NCBI GenBank assembly: GCA_030594905.1
Contig: JAUVEF010000049.1
Span: 1-7,722, forward strand
Direction of reading: 5' to 3'
Length of the DNA stretch: 7,722 bases
DNA from: Methanosarcinales archaeon
Lineage (GTDB): Archaea; Halobacteriota; Methanosarcinia; Methanosarcinales; Methanogasteraceae
Shown here: piece after piece, positions 1-6,521 of the stretch
Position numbering within the stretch: position 1 is the first letter of the stretch
How the letters are laid out: each line of letters begins with the position of its first letter
Made by a program: the position numbers and the translations under genes
Notes under the pieces: generated by a model
What the model saw: the letters and a program-made list of their open reading frames with translations, nothing else
Told to the model about the DNA's origin: nothing
Database searches by the model: none

Positions 1-1040
1 ACGTAAAACGCACCTTCGACACCCTCACTATCAGCGTCTATCGCGGAGTAAAACCCACCATCAGGGTCGGTCATCTCCCGGAGCGCCCAGTCAAGCGTCT
101 CTTTTCCGGTCTGTGCAAAAGTTGGGTCTCCTGTAACCTGATACGCCTCGAGATAAACCCTTGAGAGGAGCGCGTTGTCGTAGAGCATCTTCTCAAAGTG
201 TGGAACCAGCCAGTGCCTGTCAGTGGAATAGCGGTGAAAACCCCCGCCCAACTGGTCAAAGATTCCTCCTTCTGCCATTGCACGGAGGGTCTTTTCAACC
301 ATCGTTAGTGCGGATTTCTCCCCGGTCCGGTGGTGATACCGGAGCAGGAAAGAGAGATAGCAGGGCAGAGGGAACTTCGGTCGTTTCACAGACCATGCGG
401 CCACATCGGCACCAAATCCACCATAAGCCGGGTCGAACTGGAGTACGAGTTGTTCATAGAGGTCATCAAGAAGATCGACTGAGACCTCCTCTGAATGGGG
501 CTTGTGCAGATAGGACTTCTGCAGGAGCTCTGTGATGTCCTCGGAACTTCTCTGAAGCTGATCCCGGTTGTCACGCCAGTTACTTACAATCGCCTGCAGG
601 ATATCGTTGAAGGCTGGCAAGTCACGTACTGGTCTGGGCGGAAAGTATGTCCCTCCATAAAACGGTTTTCCGTCCGGTGTGAGGAAGACCGACAGGGGCC
701 AGCCACCCGTACCGGCCAAAATCTGCACAGCCTTCATGTAGATTTCATCCAGATCCGGGCGCTCCTCGCGATCCACTTTGATGCAGATGAAGTTTTCGTT
801 GAGGATTCCTGCTGTCTGCTCGCTTTCGAAGGACTCTCGTGCCATCACATGACACCAGTGGCAGGTGGAGAATCCGATGCTTAGGAATATGGGCTTATCC
901 TCATCTCTCGCACGTTGTAGAGCAACTTTCCCCCATGGATGCCAGTTAACCGGGTTGTAGGCGTGTTGGAGTAGGTACGGGCTTTTCTCATTTATGAGGG
1001 AATTTGGGGTTCTTGTTTCTGTTTTATCGCTACCTTCCAT
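1..1040 (-). CDS. DUF255 thioredoxin-fold protein (YyaL/SSP411 family), 3' end beyond window
   Basis: I read this frame by hand from ATG 1040-1038; it stays open for 346 codons to the window edge, so the C-terminal part is missing (family members usually run about 600-750 residues). The N-terminal third is the DUF255 thioredoxin-like domain: '[21 protein letters not shown]' region at residues 13-33, the STCHWCH motif with Cys60 and Cys63, [11 protein letters not shown] at 88-98, [18 protein letters not shown] at 110-127 and GGTYFPP at 129-135. From about residue 190 the glycosidase-like (alpha/alpha-barrel) part begins, with [17 protein letters not shown] at 258-274 and [11 protein letters not shown] at 280-290. 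The start is supported by a strong Shine-Dalgarno AGGTGG (plus-strand 1046-1051) five bases upstream. The family's biochemical role is poorly defined; a redox role is inferred from CxxC. No signal peptide is seen, so it is probably cytosolic. Oddity: about eight extra residues (near 211-219) split the usual GGFG-APKFP motif. Confidence 0.93.
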   Translation of the reverse strand, partial: MEGSDKTETRTPNSLINEKSPYLLQHAYNPVNWHPWGKVALQRARDEDKPIFLSIGFSTCHWCHVMARESFESEQTAGILNENFICIKVDREERPDLDEIYMKAVQILAGTGGWPLSVFLTPDGKPFYGGTYFPPRPVRDLPAFNDILQAIVSNWRDNRDQLQRSSEDITELLQKSYLHKPHSEEVSVDLLDDLYEQLVLQFDPAYGGFGADVAAWSVKRPKFPLPCYLSFLLRYHHRTGEKSALTMVEKTLRAMAEGGIFDQLGGGFHRYSTDRHWLVPHFEKMLYDNALLSRVYLEAYQVTGDPTFAQTGKETLDWALREMTDPDGGFYSAIDADSEGVEGAFY

Positions 1041-1045
1041 GTCAA

Positions 1046-1051
1046 CCACCT
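1046..1051 (-). promoter_or_regulatory. Shine-Dalgarno of the DUF255 gene
   Basis: On the minus strand AGGTGG lies five bases before ATG 1040. It matches the archaeal SD consensus GGAGGTGAT and decides this start. It is the clearest SD in the window; several other genes here have none. Confidence 0.7.
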
Positions 1052-1080
1052 GCCTTCACAGGAAGATTGTTCAGCAATCC

Positions 1081-1090
1081 TTTTAAGCTT
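1081..1090 (-). promoter_or_regulatory. Possible TATA box of the DUF255 gene
   Basis: The minus strand reads AAGCTTAAAA, A/T-rich and about 45 bases upstream of the start codon. With a usual spacing of about 25 bases the transcript would begin near 1060 and have a short leader containing the AGGTGG SD. The same block lies only 14-23 bases before the divergent GTG start at 1104, so the two genes must share a very compact control region. This is a position-based inference. Confidence 0.35.
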
Positions 1091-1103
1091 ACGGGGGATT
1101 AGG

Positions 1104-1421
1104 GTGAGTTCTTTTAAGTTGAAGAAGATATTTTACGAAAGCGATATACCCCCTGCAAGAAATCCAATTTATTCTCAATACAACGGTCAAACGATCGATG
1201 CCATAATCATAGATGACACCAAGTCAAAAAGAATGGCTGGTGGTCGCCCCAGCATCAAAGGCGCGTTGGGGCTCAATTTAAAAACTGGGGAAGAGTTCTT
1301 ACAATATCCGGGCGCGGTCAGGGGTTGGTCAGAGGTTTTATCCTATATCAAGGGGAATTGCAATATTTCTGACGAAATGTACGCTATTTGCGAGGGGGTG
1401 CTAACTTACAACAACATTTAG
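1104..1421 (+). CDS. Hypothetical protein, 105 aa, unrecognised
   Basis: I do not recognise this protein. The frame starts with GTG, five bases after a weak SD-like GGGGGAT (about 1093-1099), and ends with TAG at 1419-1421. The frame is open further upstream, but no ATG, GTG or TTG precedes 1104 in the intergenic part. The product is mixed polar, with no membrane segment or signal peptide. It has a basic stretch TKSKRMAGGRPSIKG (about residues 39-53), a central GLNLKTGEEF (56-65) and one Cys pair far apart (about 86 and 95). Base composition is more A/T-rich than the neighbouring enzymes, which could mean recent arrival or a non-enzymatic accessory gene. It is transcribed divergently from the DUF255 gene and converges on the KaiC-like gene with an 80-base gap. 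It may be a full small protein or the remnant of a larger one. Confidence 0.55.
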   Translation: MSSFKLKKIFYESDIPPARNPIYSQYNGQTIDAIIIDDTKSKRMAGGRPSIKGALGLNLKTGEEFLQYPGAVRGWSEVLSYIKGNCNISDEMYAICEGVLTYNNI

Positions 1422-1501
1422 GGGACCTGCGTTTTCATCACCCATATCTCCCTTCGAATAAATCGAATATCCCCATTTTGCGAGATCACTCTGTATCCCA
1501 T

Positions 1502-2281
1502 TCACATCATTGCCACGGCGTTGATAGCATCACTGTCGATAATCGTCTCTCGTGGATATATGACCATACCAGTGTCATTGATCGCGTACGGTCGCAGCAT
1601 ATCGTCGTGTTTTCCGCCGCGCATCTTCAGGATCTCGATTGCCCGTATCCTGCCTCCTGCCACACGGACCACGTGCATACGAATAACGACTTCTGCGAGG
1701 TACTCTTCCACACTGAACGATTCATAAGCCAGTGCTCCTGAAGTAATCTCGCTCGAGAGCATTGTCGTGCAATCAAGGTTTTCAAGGTTCTTGATCAGTT
1801 CCATTATGGAAAATCTTGCCTGAAATCGATCCTGCGATATTTTTAGCGAGGTGATTGAGTCGATAAAGATGCGCTTTGCACCAATCTCACTAACACGATG
1901 TTCGATGTGTTTGCTCAATGTTTCAACGATTCTTGCCCCGACTTCAAGGTGCATGTCATTATCGCTGTCCTGCGTAGGAATATAATGGGCATAAGCGACC
2001 GGATCGGCATGTATAACCCGGATTACGTTTTCTTTGACCAACCGTTCGATATCCCACCCAAACTGCCACGCATTTCTGATCACCCGTGCGGGGCTTTCAT
2101 CGAGTGTGACAAATATCCCGGGTTCTCCATACTTAGCGGCGCCATGGTGCAGATATTGAAGCCCGAGCGTCGTCTTCCCTGAGCCAGGACCGCCCGTGAC
2201 CAGGACGATGTCGCCGCTGATGAAACCATCTGTAAGCATGTCATCAAGCCCGGGAACGCCTGTTAGAACCCTGCTCATCAC
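1502..2281 (-). CDS. Single-domain KaiC/RadA-like ATPase
   Basis: A 259-aa RecA-fold ATPase of the archaeal KaiC-domain family. The opening SRVLTGVPGLDDMLTDGF (3-20) is the family's usual N-terminus. The Walker A motif is GGPGSGKTT (30-38). A TLDES segment (59-63) holds the probable catalytic acid. Walker B is RIFIDSIT (137-144, Asp141). The C-terminal EILKMRGGKHDD (216-227) matches the family's inter-subunit ATP-contact region. With one domain it is half the length of cyanobacterial KaiC, as in most archaeal members; these are thought to act in signalling or regulation, though their targets are mostly unknown. It follows the methionine synthase with an overlap: GTG at 2281-2279 lies across the upstream TGA (2280-2278), and an ATG follows at 2278-2276. 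Either start is possible; GAGGG about six bases before the GTG serves as SD. The overlap implies co-transcription and probably coupled translation, so its job may be tied to methionine metabolism (inference). Confidence 0.92.
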   Translation of the reverse strand: MMSRVLTGVPGLDDMLTDGFISGDIVLVTGGPGSGKTTLGLQYLHHGAAKYGEPGIFVTLDESPARVIRNAWQFGWDIERLVKENVIRVIHADPVAYAHYIPTQDSDNDMHLEVGARIVETLSKHIEHRVSEIGAKRIFIDSITSLKISQDRFQARFSIMELIKNLENLDCTTMLSSEITSGALAYESFSVEEYLAEVVIRMHVVRVAGGRIRAIEILKMRGGKHDDMLRPYAINDTGMVIYPRETIIDSDAINAVAMM

Positions 2282-3297
2282 GATGTGCCCTCTTTGAACA
2301 TGGAAATACCGCTACTCGTGTTTGCGAGGAGTTTTTGTGCAAGATCCTGATACTGCCATGAACCAAGCCCGCAGTCAGGTCCGGTATATTTGATTGTATC
2401 TCCAAACCGATCATAAGCCCGTTTGAGCCGTTTTGCAACAATTTCGGGCGTTTCCATCGACGTCACGATCTCGTCAAGCCGGGAGGTCTCCTTCCACACA
2501 TTGATCTGGTATCGTTCGTTTAATTCGGCAGTCATGCTAAAGATGTCAGTTCTTGCCACGCCGACCCGCAGAAACGTGTCATACTGTTCAAGATCCACCT
2601 TTTCGATCAGTTCGAGATAATCCGGGTTTGCCGCGGACTCCACGCCGACAACGTTGATCGAATCAGACTCACATGCGATATTATAATGCAGCGGCGAGTG
2701 CAGGTGGATCTGCGTATCGACATCAGATGATTTCGCTGATAAATCGAGCGCACGAATGATTTCGTCGTCATCGAACATGATATCCGGGTTAATGCCGATA
2801 CTTGGCTCATCTATGCTGATTAAGGCGACATCAAACGACGATTTCATGTCAAGTGCCCTCTTTACGAACCGATCGACGCTTCGTGCAAAGAGTTCGAGTA
2901 TGTCAGAGTATTCGGTGCCGCCAAACTGCTTCAGGTACAGCTCGATTGCGCCTGTGATGCATACCCTGACCCTCAACCGCTCTCCATTCGCCTCGAAATA
3001 CTCTTTTGCAACCGGTTCAAGTAGTTGCAGTTCGATTATATCTGCGCAGTCTTCTTTTACAAGAAACGGCGCCTCAGCAGATGCCGGGTCATTGATGATC
3101 CCAAGAAACTGCTGGTTCATGTCCTGAAACTGCGGGTAAGCGGGTATCTCGACACCTGCAGCGATCTTCTGGCGCATGGCATCGCAGACGACCTCGCTGA
3201 CCTCGTCGTACCTTTTGTCCGCAAACGCTTGCTGAACACGGTCTTTCGCCCCCTCCGGGAGTGGATAACTTCCGATGTCATCGAATATGATCTCCAT
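2278..3297 (-). CDS. metE: Archaeal MetE-like (cobalamin-independent fold) methionine synthase
   Basis: A 339-aa protein of the UROD/MetE-like superfamily, about the length of archaeal short MetE and of the C-terminal catalytic half of the 750-residue bacterial MetE. It should transfer a methyl group to homocysteine to give methionine in the cytosol. In methanogens the short enzymes are known to use methylcobalamin or a corrinoid protein rather than a methylfolate. Landmarks: FDDIGSYPLPEG (5-16), YPQFQDMNQQF (54-64), ISIDEPSIGINP (160-171, with the DEP of the MetE active site), QIHLHSPLHYNIACES (196-211), VGVESAANPDY (217-227), FLRVGVARTDIF (242-253) and YTGPDCGLGSW (304-314). His198, Glu220 and Cys309 fit the zinc ligands of MetE, but the usual His-x-Cys is His-Leu-His here (His198, His200). 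It overlaps the KaiC-like gene downstream. The start at 3297 has no SD, but a TATA box lies about 34 bases upstream, so a nearly leaderless mRNA is likely. The substrate donor is inferred from family and organism. Confidence 0.9.
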   Translation of the reverse strand: MEIIFDDIGSYPLPEGAKDRVQQAFADKRYDEVSEVVCDAMRQKIAAGVEIPAYPQFQDMNQQFLGIINDPASAEAPFLVKEDCADIIELQLLEPVAKEYFEANGERLRVRVCITGAIELYLKQFGGTEYSDILELFARSVDRFVKRALDMKSSFDVALISIDEPSIGINPDIMFDDDEIIRALDLSAKSSDVDTQIHLHSPLHYNIACESDSINVVGVESAANPDYLELIEKVDLEQYDTFLRVGVARTDIFSMTAELNERYQINVWKETSRLDEIVTSMETPEIVAKRLKRAYDRFGDTIKYTGPDCGLGSWQYQDLAQKLLANTSSGISMFKEGTS

Positions 3298-3326
3298 GAT
3301 ATCTATTTATGTGCGTTTTGGTGATG

Positions 3327-3336
3327 TAAATATATC
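3327..3336 (-). promoter_or_regulatory. TATA box of the methionine synthase-KaiC operon
   Basis: The minus strand reads GATATATTTA, centred about 34 bases before ATG 3297. With the usual archaeal spacing of about 26 bases transcription would start near 3305, leaving a leader of about 8 bases. The absence of any SD in those bases agrees with a leaderless transcript. Confidence 0.55.
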
Positions 3337-3565
3337 GGATGGCTGCAGGCTTTTGCGTTCTCGTGGGCTGGGGTGTGGTGCTAAGGAGTCATAACAAAAT
3401 AACCCCGGTCACCTGACGTTGGAAGTCGTTTGTTCTGTGGTGGTGCAAGCGTTGCAAATACCGTATTTAGATTCGTGGCTGTGTTTGGGGATATTCAATT
3501 TGACCCTGGTTATTCTGTGACAGTCCCTAAGCCCCATACCGGGCATGCCGGGGACCTGGATGCCC
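3337..3565. other. Gene-free spacer between methionine synthase and UbiA genes
   Basis: I see no convincing coding frame or RNA gene in these 229 bases. The leftward end is the region upstream of the methionine synthase promoter, the rightward end is the 3' flank of the UbiA gene. Small palindromic pieces occur, such as AAATA-CCG-TATTT near 3457-3470, but no T-run follows them. The 9-mer GGGGACCTG at 3550-3558 is shared with two other places in the window. Confidence 0.5.
3541..3565 (-). terminator. Possible hairpin just after the UbiA stop codon
   Basis: GGGCAT (3541-3546) and ATGCCC (3560-3565) form a 6-bp stem with a 13-base loop, directly after the TGA of the UbiA gene (3568-3566) on the minus strand. 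No U-tract follows, so it would be a 3'-end stabiliser or processing element rather than a classical terminator. A competing smaller fold exists in the same G/C-rich stretch. Confidence 0.25.
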
Positions 3566-4597
3566 TCAGAACCGGAACCCGTGCCCGATCATGCAAAGCG
3601 CCACAATGTTTGCAATCATCGAGACAAAGATTACAGCCCGATACGATGATGCCTGCAAAAACAATCGCCCGCCCCGCTCTGGTACCGGGTTTCGCACAAA
3701 ATCGGCTGCCTGCAAAAGCATCCAGCACCCGCCAACGCCTGCGCCCGCGAAGTATATCGGCCCGAGGTGTGCAGTGTACCCGATGGCAAGCGAAAGCACA
3801 ACACCGCATATCCAGAAGACCATCACAAGTTTAGATGTCACCGGCACACCAAAAGTAACCGGAAATGTCGGTGCACCGCGGAGTCGGTCGCCCTCGATGT
3901 CGCGTGACACGCCTGATAACGTAAACCCCCAGTCAGTGATGCAGATCATGGCGCCAAATAGGATTGCCGGAAGCGGCAGCAACACGCCAGCAGGATCGCT
4001 TGCATACGAATGCACGGCGCCAATATTCAGCACACCGGCAGGATCAAACGCAAGCCATACCCCAATCGGAACAAGCCCGTACGCAATCCCAACCGGCAGA
4101 AAACTTAAGAATGTGGCGCGTTTTGCGATTGCTGAGTATGCGCTGATCGCAATTGTCGCAACAAACAGCGCCACGAGTGATTCGAAATTTAAGTACAGCG
4201 CAACGGCTGCTGCAATCAAAAAGAGAATAAATGCATATAGAAGTGCCTGCTTCTTTGTGACCTCGCTTGCAACAAGCGGGCGGTCAGGCAGGTTGATCGT
4301 GTCGATATCGATGTCGCAGAAATCATTAAAGACATAAGTACTGGCAATCGCGCAGTATCCACCAATAACAGCCAGCACAAATGGGAAAAGCGGTGGAAAA
4401 GCAGCTGACAGCAGATAAGTAGCGAGAAGCGCGCTTGACGCAGGAAGCGCAAGATCCATCGCAGCGATTTCTGGTCGAAGCAGTTTGATATAGGGTTTTG
4501 GCTGTTCGATGATATATCTGCGATATGTCTGAAGATTTTTGAAGATTTTTGAAGTATATGCCTCTTTTTCAATATACAACGGACGCTTTTTTTTCAT
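3566..4597 (-). CDS. UbiA-family membrane prenyltransferase
   Basis: An integral membrane enzyme of the UbiA superfamily, which joins a polyprenyl diphosphate to an aromatic, quinone-type, sugar-phosphate or glycerol-phosphate acceptor. Using ATG 4597 the protein has 343 residues. The first Asp-rich motif is NDFCDIDID (91-99) followed by PDRPL; the second is SRDIEGD (231-237). These bind the Mg-diphosphate. About eight hydrophobic segments follow one another from residue 45 to the C-terminus. The frame also has a TTG at 4612, but a TATA box at 4611-4626 would place the transcript start at or near ATG 4597, so I prefer the ATG and a leaderless mRNA. Archaeal DGGGP synthases are usually near 280 residues; this one is longer because of a basic hydrophilic N-terminal extension of about 40 residues and a loop carrying DPAGVL twice (186-191 and 202-207). 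The acceptor cannot be named from sequence: lipid (DGGGP-type) and quinone or methanophenazine-type roles are open. Confidence 0.88.
   Translation of the reverse strand: MKKKRPLYIEKEAYTSKIFKNLQTYRRYIIEQPKPYIKLLRPEIAAMDLALPASSALLATYLLSAAFPPLFPFVLAVIGGYCAIASTYVFNDFCDIDIDTINLPDRPLVASEVTKKQALLYAFILFLIAAAVALYLNFESLVALFVATIAISAYSAIAKRATFLSFLPVGIAYGLVPIGVWLAFDPAGVLNIGAVHSYASDPAGVLLPLPAILFGAMICITDWGFTLSGVSRDIEGDRLRGAPTFPVTFGVPVTSKLVMVFWICGVVLSLAIGYTAHLGPIYFAGAGVGGCWMLLQAADFVRNPVPERGGRLFLQASSYRAVIFVSMIANIVALCMIGHGFRF
4531..4555 (-). repeat. Short tandem repeat inside the UbiA N-terminal extension
   Basis: The ten-base unit CTTCAAAAAT (minus strand) occurs twice in a row with a partial third copy. It encodes the SKIFKNLQ part of the basic N-terminal extension. 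Because the unit is not a multiple of three, a copy-number change would shift the frame upstream of the conserved domain. Confidence 0.6.
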
Positions 4598-4610
4598 ATG
4601 ATGCAAATCC

Positions 4611-4626
4611 AATAATATATTATATC
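4611..4626 (-). promoter_or_regulatory. TATA box of the UbiA gene
   Basis: A run of A and T only (minus strand TATAATATATTATT) lies about 14-29 bases before ATG 4597. Its distal half is at the right distance for a transcript beginning at the ATG itself. No SD is present. This supports the ATG over the TTG at 4612, which would lie upstream of the transcript. Confidence 0.5.
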
Positions 4627-4865
4627 AGTCTCTGTGCCATTGATTGATAAATCCGGGACAAGGAAGATATAACTTAAGTAATTATTACTAAATATCCTCC
4701 ACTGCTTTCGGACTGTTGAATTGATTGGATAATTGCATCGATAGGTTAAATCAGAGACGTTTGAAATATATGCCGGCGCCCATTTAAATCTGTAGCCCCC
4801 TTGTAATCGGTAGCATCATGTGTAAATTCTAATGTTCTCATAACATCTTTCGGTTGGATTTCGCC

Positions 4866-4875
4866 CTATAAATAC
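4866..4875 (+). promoter_or_regulatory. Distal TATA-like box upstream of the sulfurtransferase gene
   Basis: CTATAAATAC matches the archaeal TATA consensus well. It would start a transcript near 4895-4900, inside or beside the hairpin at 4892-4907, giving either a longer leader for the gene at 5025 or a separate small RNA. The proximal box at 4991 is the better candidate for the main promoter. Confidence 0.35.
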
Positions 4876-4891
4876 ATTTCGTCAGGGGACC

Positions 4892-4907
4892 TGGGGGTGG
4901 TGCCCCA
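4892..4907 (+). other. G/C-rich hairpin in the distal leader
   Basis: TGGGG and CCCCA form a 5-bp stem with a 6-base loop. It lies just downstream of the distal TATA-like box, where the transcript would begin. No T-run follows, so it does not resemble a terminator. Confidence 0.3.
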
Positions 4908-4990
4908 CAATGATTTTGGCGATTCCCGGTATACCATTATCTGTAAAGCGCCCATGGCAACATAAGAAGATGCTTCTGCAGTGGAATGTC

Positions 4991-5000
4991 TATAAATATA
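4991..5000 (+). promoter_or_regulatory. Proximal TATA box of the sulfurtransferase operon
   Basis: TATAAATATA is a near-ideal archaeal TATA box. Its centre lies about 30 bases before ATG 5025, so transcription should start about 3-6 bases before the ATG. No SD is present upstream of the ATG, in agreement with leaderless translation. Confidence 0.65.
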
Positions 5001-5024
5001 ATGAAATCGAGTATCACATAACGA

Positions 5025-6521
5025 ATGGCAGCGAAAACAATATCCGAAATCAACGAGCGGATCAGTGACGGCAGCGCCTGCGTCCTCACAGCAGAGGAGA
5101 TGACCGAGTACGTGCGAGAGAACGGGGCAGGGAAAGCTGCGCAGGATGTCGATGTAGTCACAACAGGCACATTCGGGGCTATGTGCTCATCAGGCGTATT
5201 CTTAAATTTCGGGCACTCTGATCCGCCGATCCGGATGCAGCGCGTGTATTTAAACGATGTCGAGGCTTACGCCGGGATTGCCGCGGTCGACGCATATCTC
5301 GGAGTAACACAGCCATCCATGTCGGATGAATCGTACGGCGGAGGGCATGTGATCGAGGATCTGATCGCCGGAAAGAGCATTGATGTACATGCCGAATCAT
5401 CCGGAACTGACTGCTATCCGCGCAAGATGCTGGATACCACGATCACAATCGATGATTTGAACCAGACTATGATGGTGAACCCGCGAAACGCATACCAGCG
5501 GTACGCTGCCGCAACAAACTCAACAAAACGCACCATATACACATATCTGGGCACGATCCTGCCAAGATTCGGTAATGTCGCTTATTCAGGGGCTGGCGTG
5601 CTATCACCGATCTCAAACGACCCCGAATTCAGGACGATCGGCACAGGCACGCGGATATTTCTCGGTGGCGCGAAAGGGTATGTGATCGGCAGCGGAACCC
5701 AGCACGACCCTGACAACCGTTTCGGGACGCTGATGACGTGCGGCGATCTTAGAGATATGGATACAAAATATATTCGCGGGGCAGCATTTCACAGATACGG
5801 CATCAGCATGTATGTTGGCGTCGGCGTACCGATCCCGATCCTTGATGAGGATATCGCAGCCGCAGCAGGGGTCAGCGATGCCGAACTCGTGACGAGCGTT
5901 TATGATTATGGAATTCCCCGGCGGGACCGCCCTGTGATCAGGGATGTTACGTATGAGGAACTGAAGTCAGGGATCATCGATATTGACGGAAAAGAGGTGC
6001 GGACTGCCCCGCTTTCGAGTTTCCATATCGCACGGATGATTGCAGGCGAACTGAAAGAGTGGATCCGGGCTGGTGAGTTCTTTATGAGCAGCCCATCCGG
6101 GCAGATCAGTGCACACGGCATGGCAAAACCGATGCGGGAGATCCATGAGCAGCCGCTTGTGCGAGACGTGATGTCCGGACGGGTCCACACCATCGGCATA
6201 GATGTGGACATCAAACACATAGCCAAACTGATCACAGAGGGCAACTTCAACCACCTCCCGGTGGTCTCGGATGACGGTGCCCTGATCGGGATCGTCACAT
6301 CGTGGGACATCTCAAAAGCGGTAGCCTGCGGCGAGACCGGTGATGTCAGGAGTTCCATGACAACAAGTGTGATCACGAGCACGCCTGATGAGCTTGTCGA
6401 GATTGCGGTACGAAAGATGGAACGACACAAGATTTCGGCGCTTCCGGTGATCGATGATGACCGAAAAGTCATCGGGATGGTCACAAGCGGCGATCTGAGT
6501 AAATTACTGGTGCGGAGATGA
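5025..6521 (+). CDS. L-aspartate semialdehyde sulfurtransferase (DUF39/HcyS-type, MA1821-like) with C-terminal CBS pair
   Basis: A 498-aa homologue of Methanosarcina MA1821. With its ferredoxin partner this family makes homocysteine from aspartate semialdehyde and sulfide, replacing the transsulfuration and O-acylhomoserine routes. The catalytic domain spans about residues 5-365. Cys54 (in GAMCSSGVFLNFGHSDPPI) and Cys130 (in ESSGTDCYPRK) are at the positions expected for the two conserved family cysteines thought to carry persulfide. Gly-rich segments IFLGGAKGYVIGSGTQHD (211-228) and MYVGVGVPIPILDEDI (262-277) are typical. Two CBS motifs follow, about 378-433 (VMSGRVHTI to TSWDISKAV) and 440-496 (MTTSVITSTPDE to TSGDLSKLL). 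In the homologous MJ0100 the CBS pair binds S-adenosylmethionine and methylthioadenosine, so end-product sensing is a good inference. The ATG at 5025 fits the TATA box at 4991 (leaderless). Its TGA overlaps the ATG of the Met-rich mini-frame (ATGA), which leads into the ferredoxin gene. Confidence 0.94.
   Translation: MAAKTISEINERISDGSACVLTAEEMTEYVRENGAGKAAQDVDVVTTGTFGAMCSSGVFLNFGHSDPPIRMQRVYLNDVEAYAGIAAVDAYLGVTQPSMSDESYGGGHVIEDLIAGKSIDVHAESSGTDCYPRKMLDTTITIDDLNQTMMVNPRNAYQRYAAATNSTKRTIYTYLGTILPRFGNVAYSGAGVLSPISNDPEFRTIGTGTRIFLGGAKGYVIGSGTQHDPDNRFGTLMTCGDLRDMDTKYIRGAAFHRYGISMYVGVGVPIPILDEDIAAAAGVSDAELVTSVYDYGIPRRDRPVIRDVTYEELKSGIIDIDGKEVRTAPLSSFHIARMIAGELKEWIRAGEFFMSSPSGQISAHGMAKPMREIHEQPLVRDVMSGRVHTIGIDVDIKHIAKLITEGNFNHLPVVSDDGALIGIVTSWDISKAVACGETGDVRSSMTTSVITSTPDELVEIAVRKMERHKISALPVIDDDRKVIGMVTSGDLSKLLVRR

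Larger units (their letters stand above)
4627..4990. other. Divergent intergenic region, no convincing gene
   Basis: About 360 bases separate the promoters of the UbiA and sulfurtransferase genes. It is A/T-rich on the left (4640-4760) and mixed on the right. It holds a second TATA-like box (4866-4875), a G/C hairpin (4892-4907) and one of three GGGGACCTG copies (4885-4893). Two tiny frames occur, 4841-4746 on the minus strand and one from ATG 4909 on the plus strand that runs into the downstream gene; neither has enough support to call. I see no tRNA-like fold. Confidence 0.5.

Noticed and set aside
161..884. Plus-strand frames of 124 and 129 codons
   Set aside because: They run antisense to the DUF255 gene, whose minus-strand frame carries clear family motifs; the plus-strand translations are Arg/Ser-rich and featureless.
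3400..3480. Possible tRNA or small RNA from small inverted repeats in the spacer
   Set aside because: No cloverleaf, no T-loop consensus and stems of five bases at most.
3591..4337. A 248-codon plus-strand frame opposite the UbiA gene
   Set aside because: It is the shadow of a hydrophobic protein; the minus strand has both Asp-rich motifs and membrane segments.
4746..4841. A 31-residue minus-strand frame (MRTLEFTHDATDYKGATDL...) in the intergenic region
   Set aside because: It looks somewhat protein-like, but is short, lacks a good SD and matches no family I know; it could be a gene fragment but support is too thin.
4909..5070. Short plus-strand frame from the ATG following the G/C hairpin, overlapping the sulfurtransferase start
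   Set aside because: About 50 codons, out of frame with the downstream gene and with no recognisable content; mentioned only as a possible upstream frame of the distal transcript.
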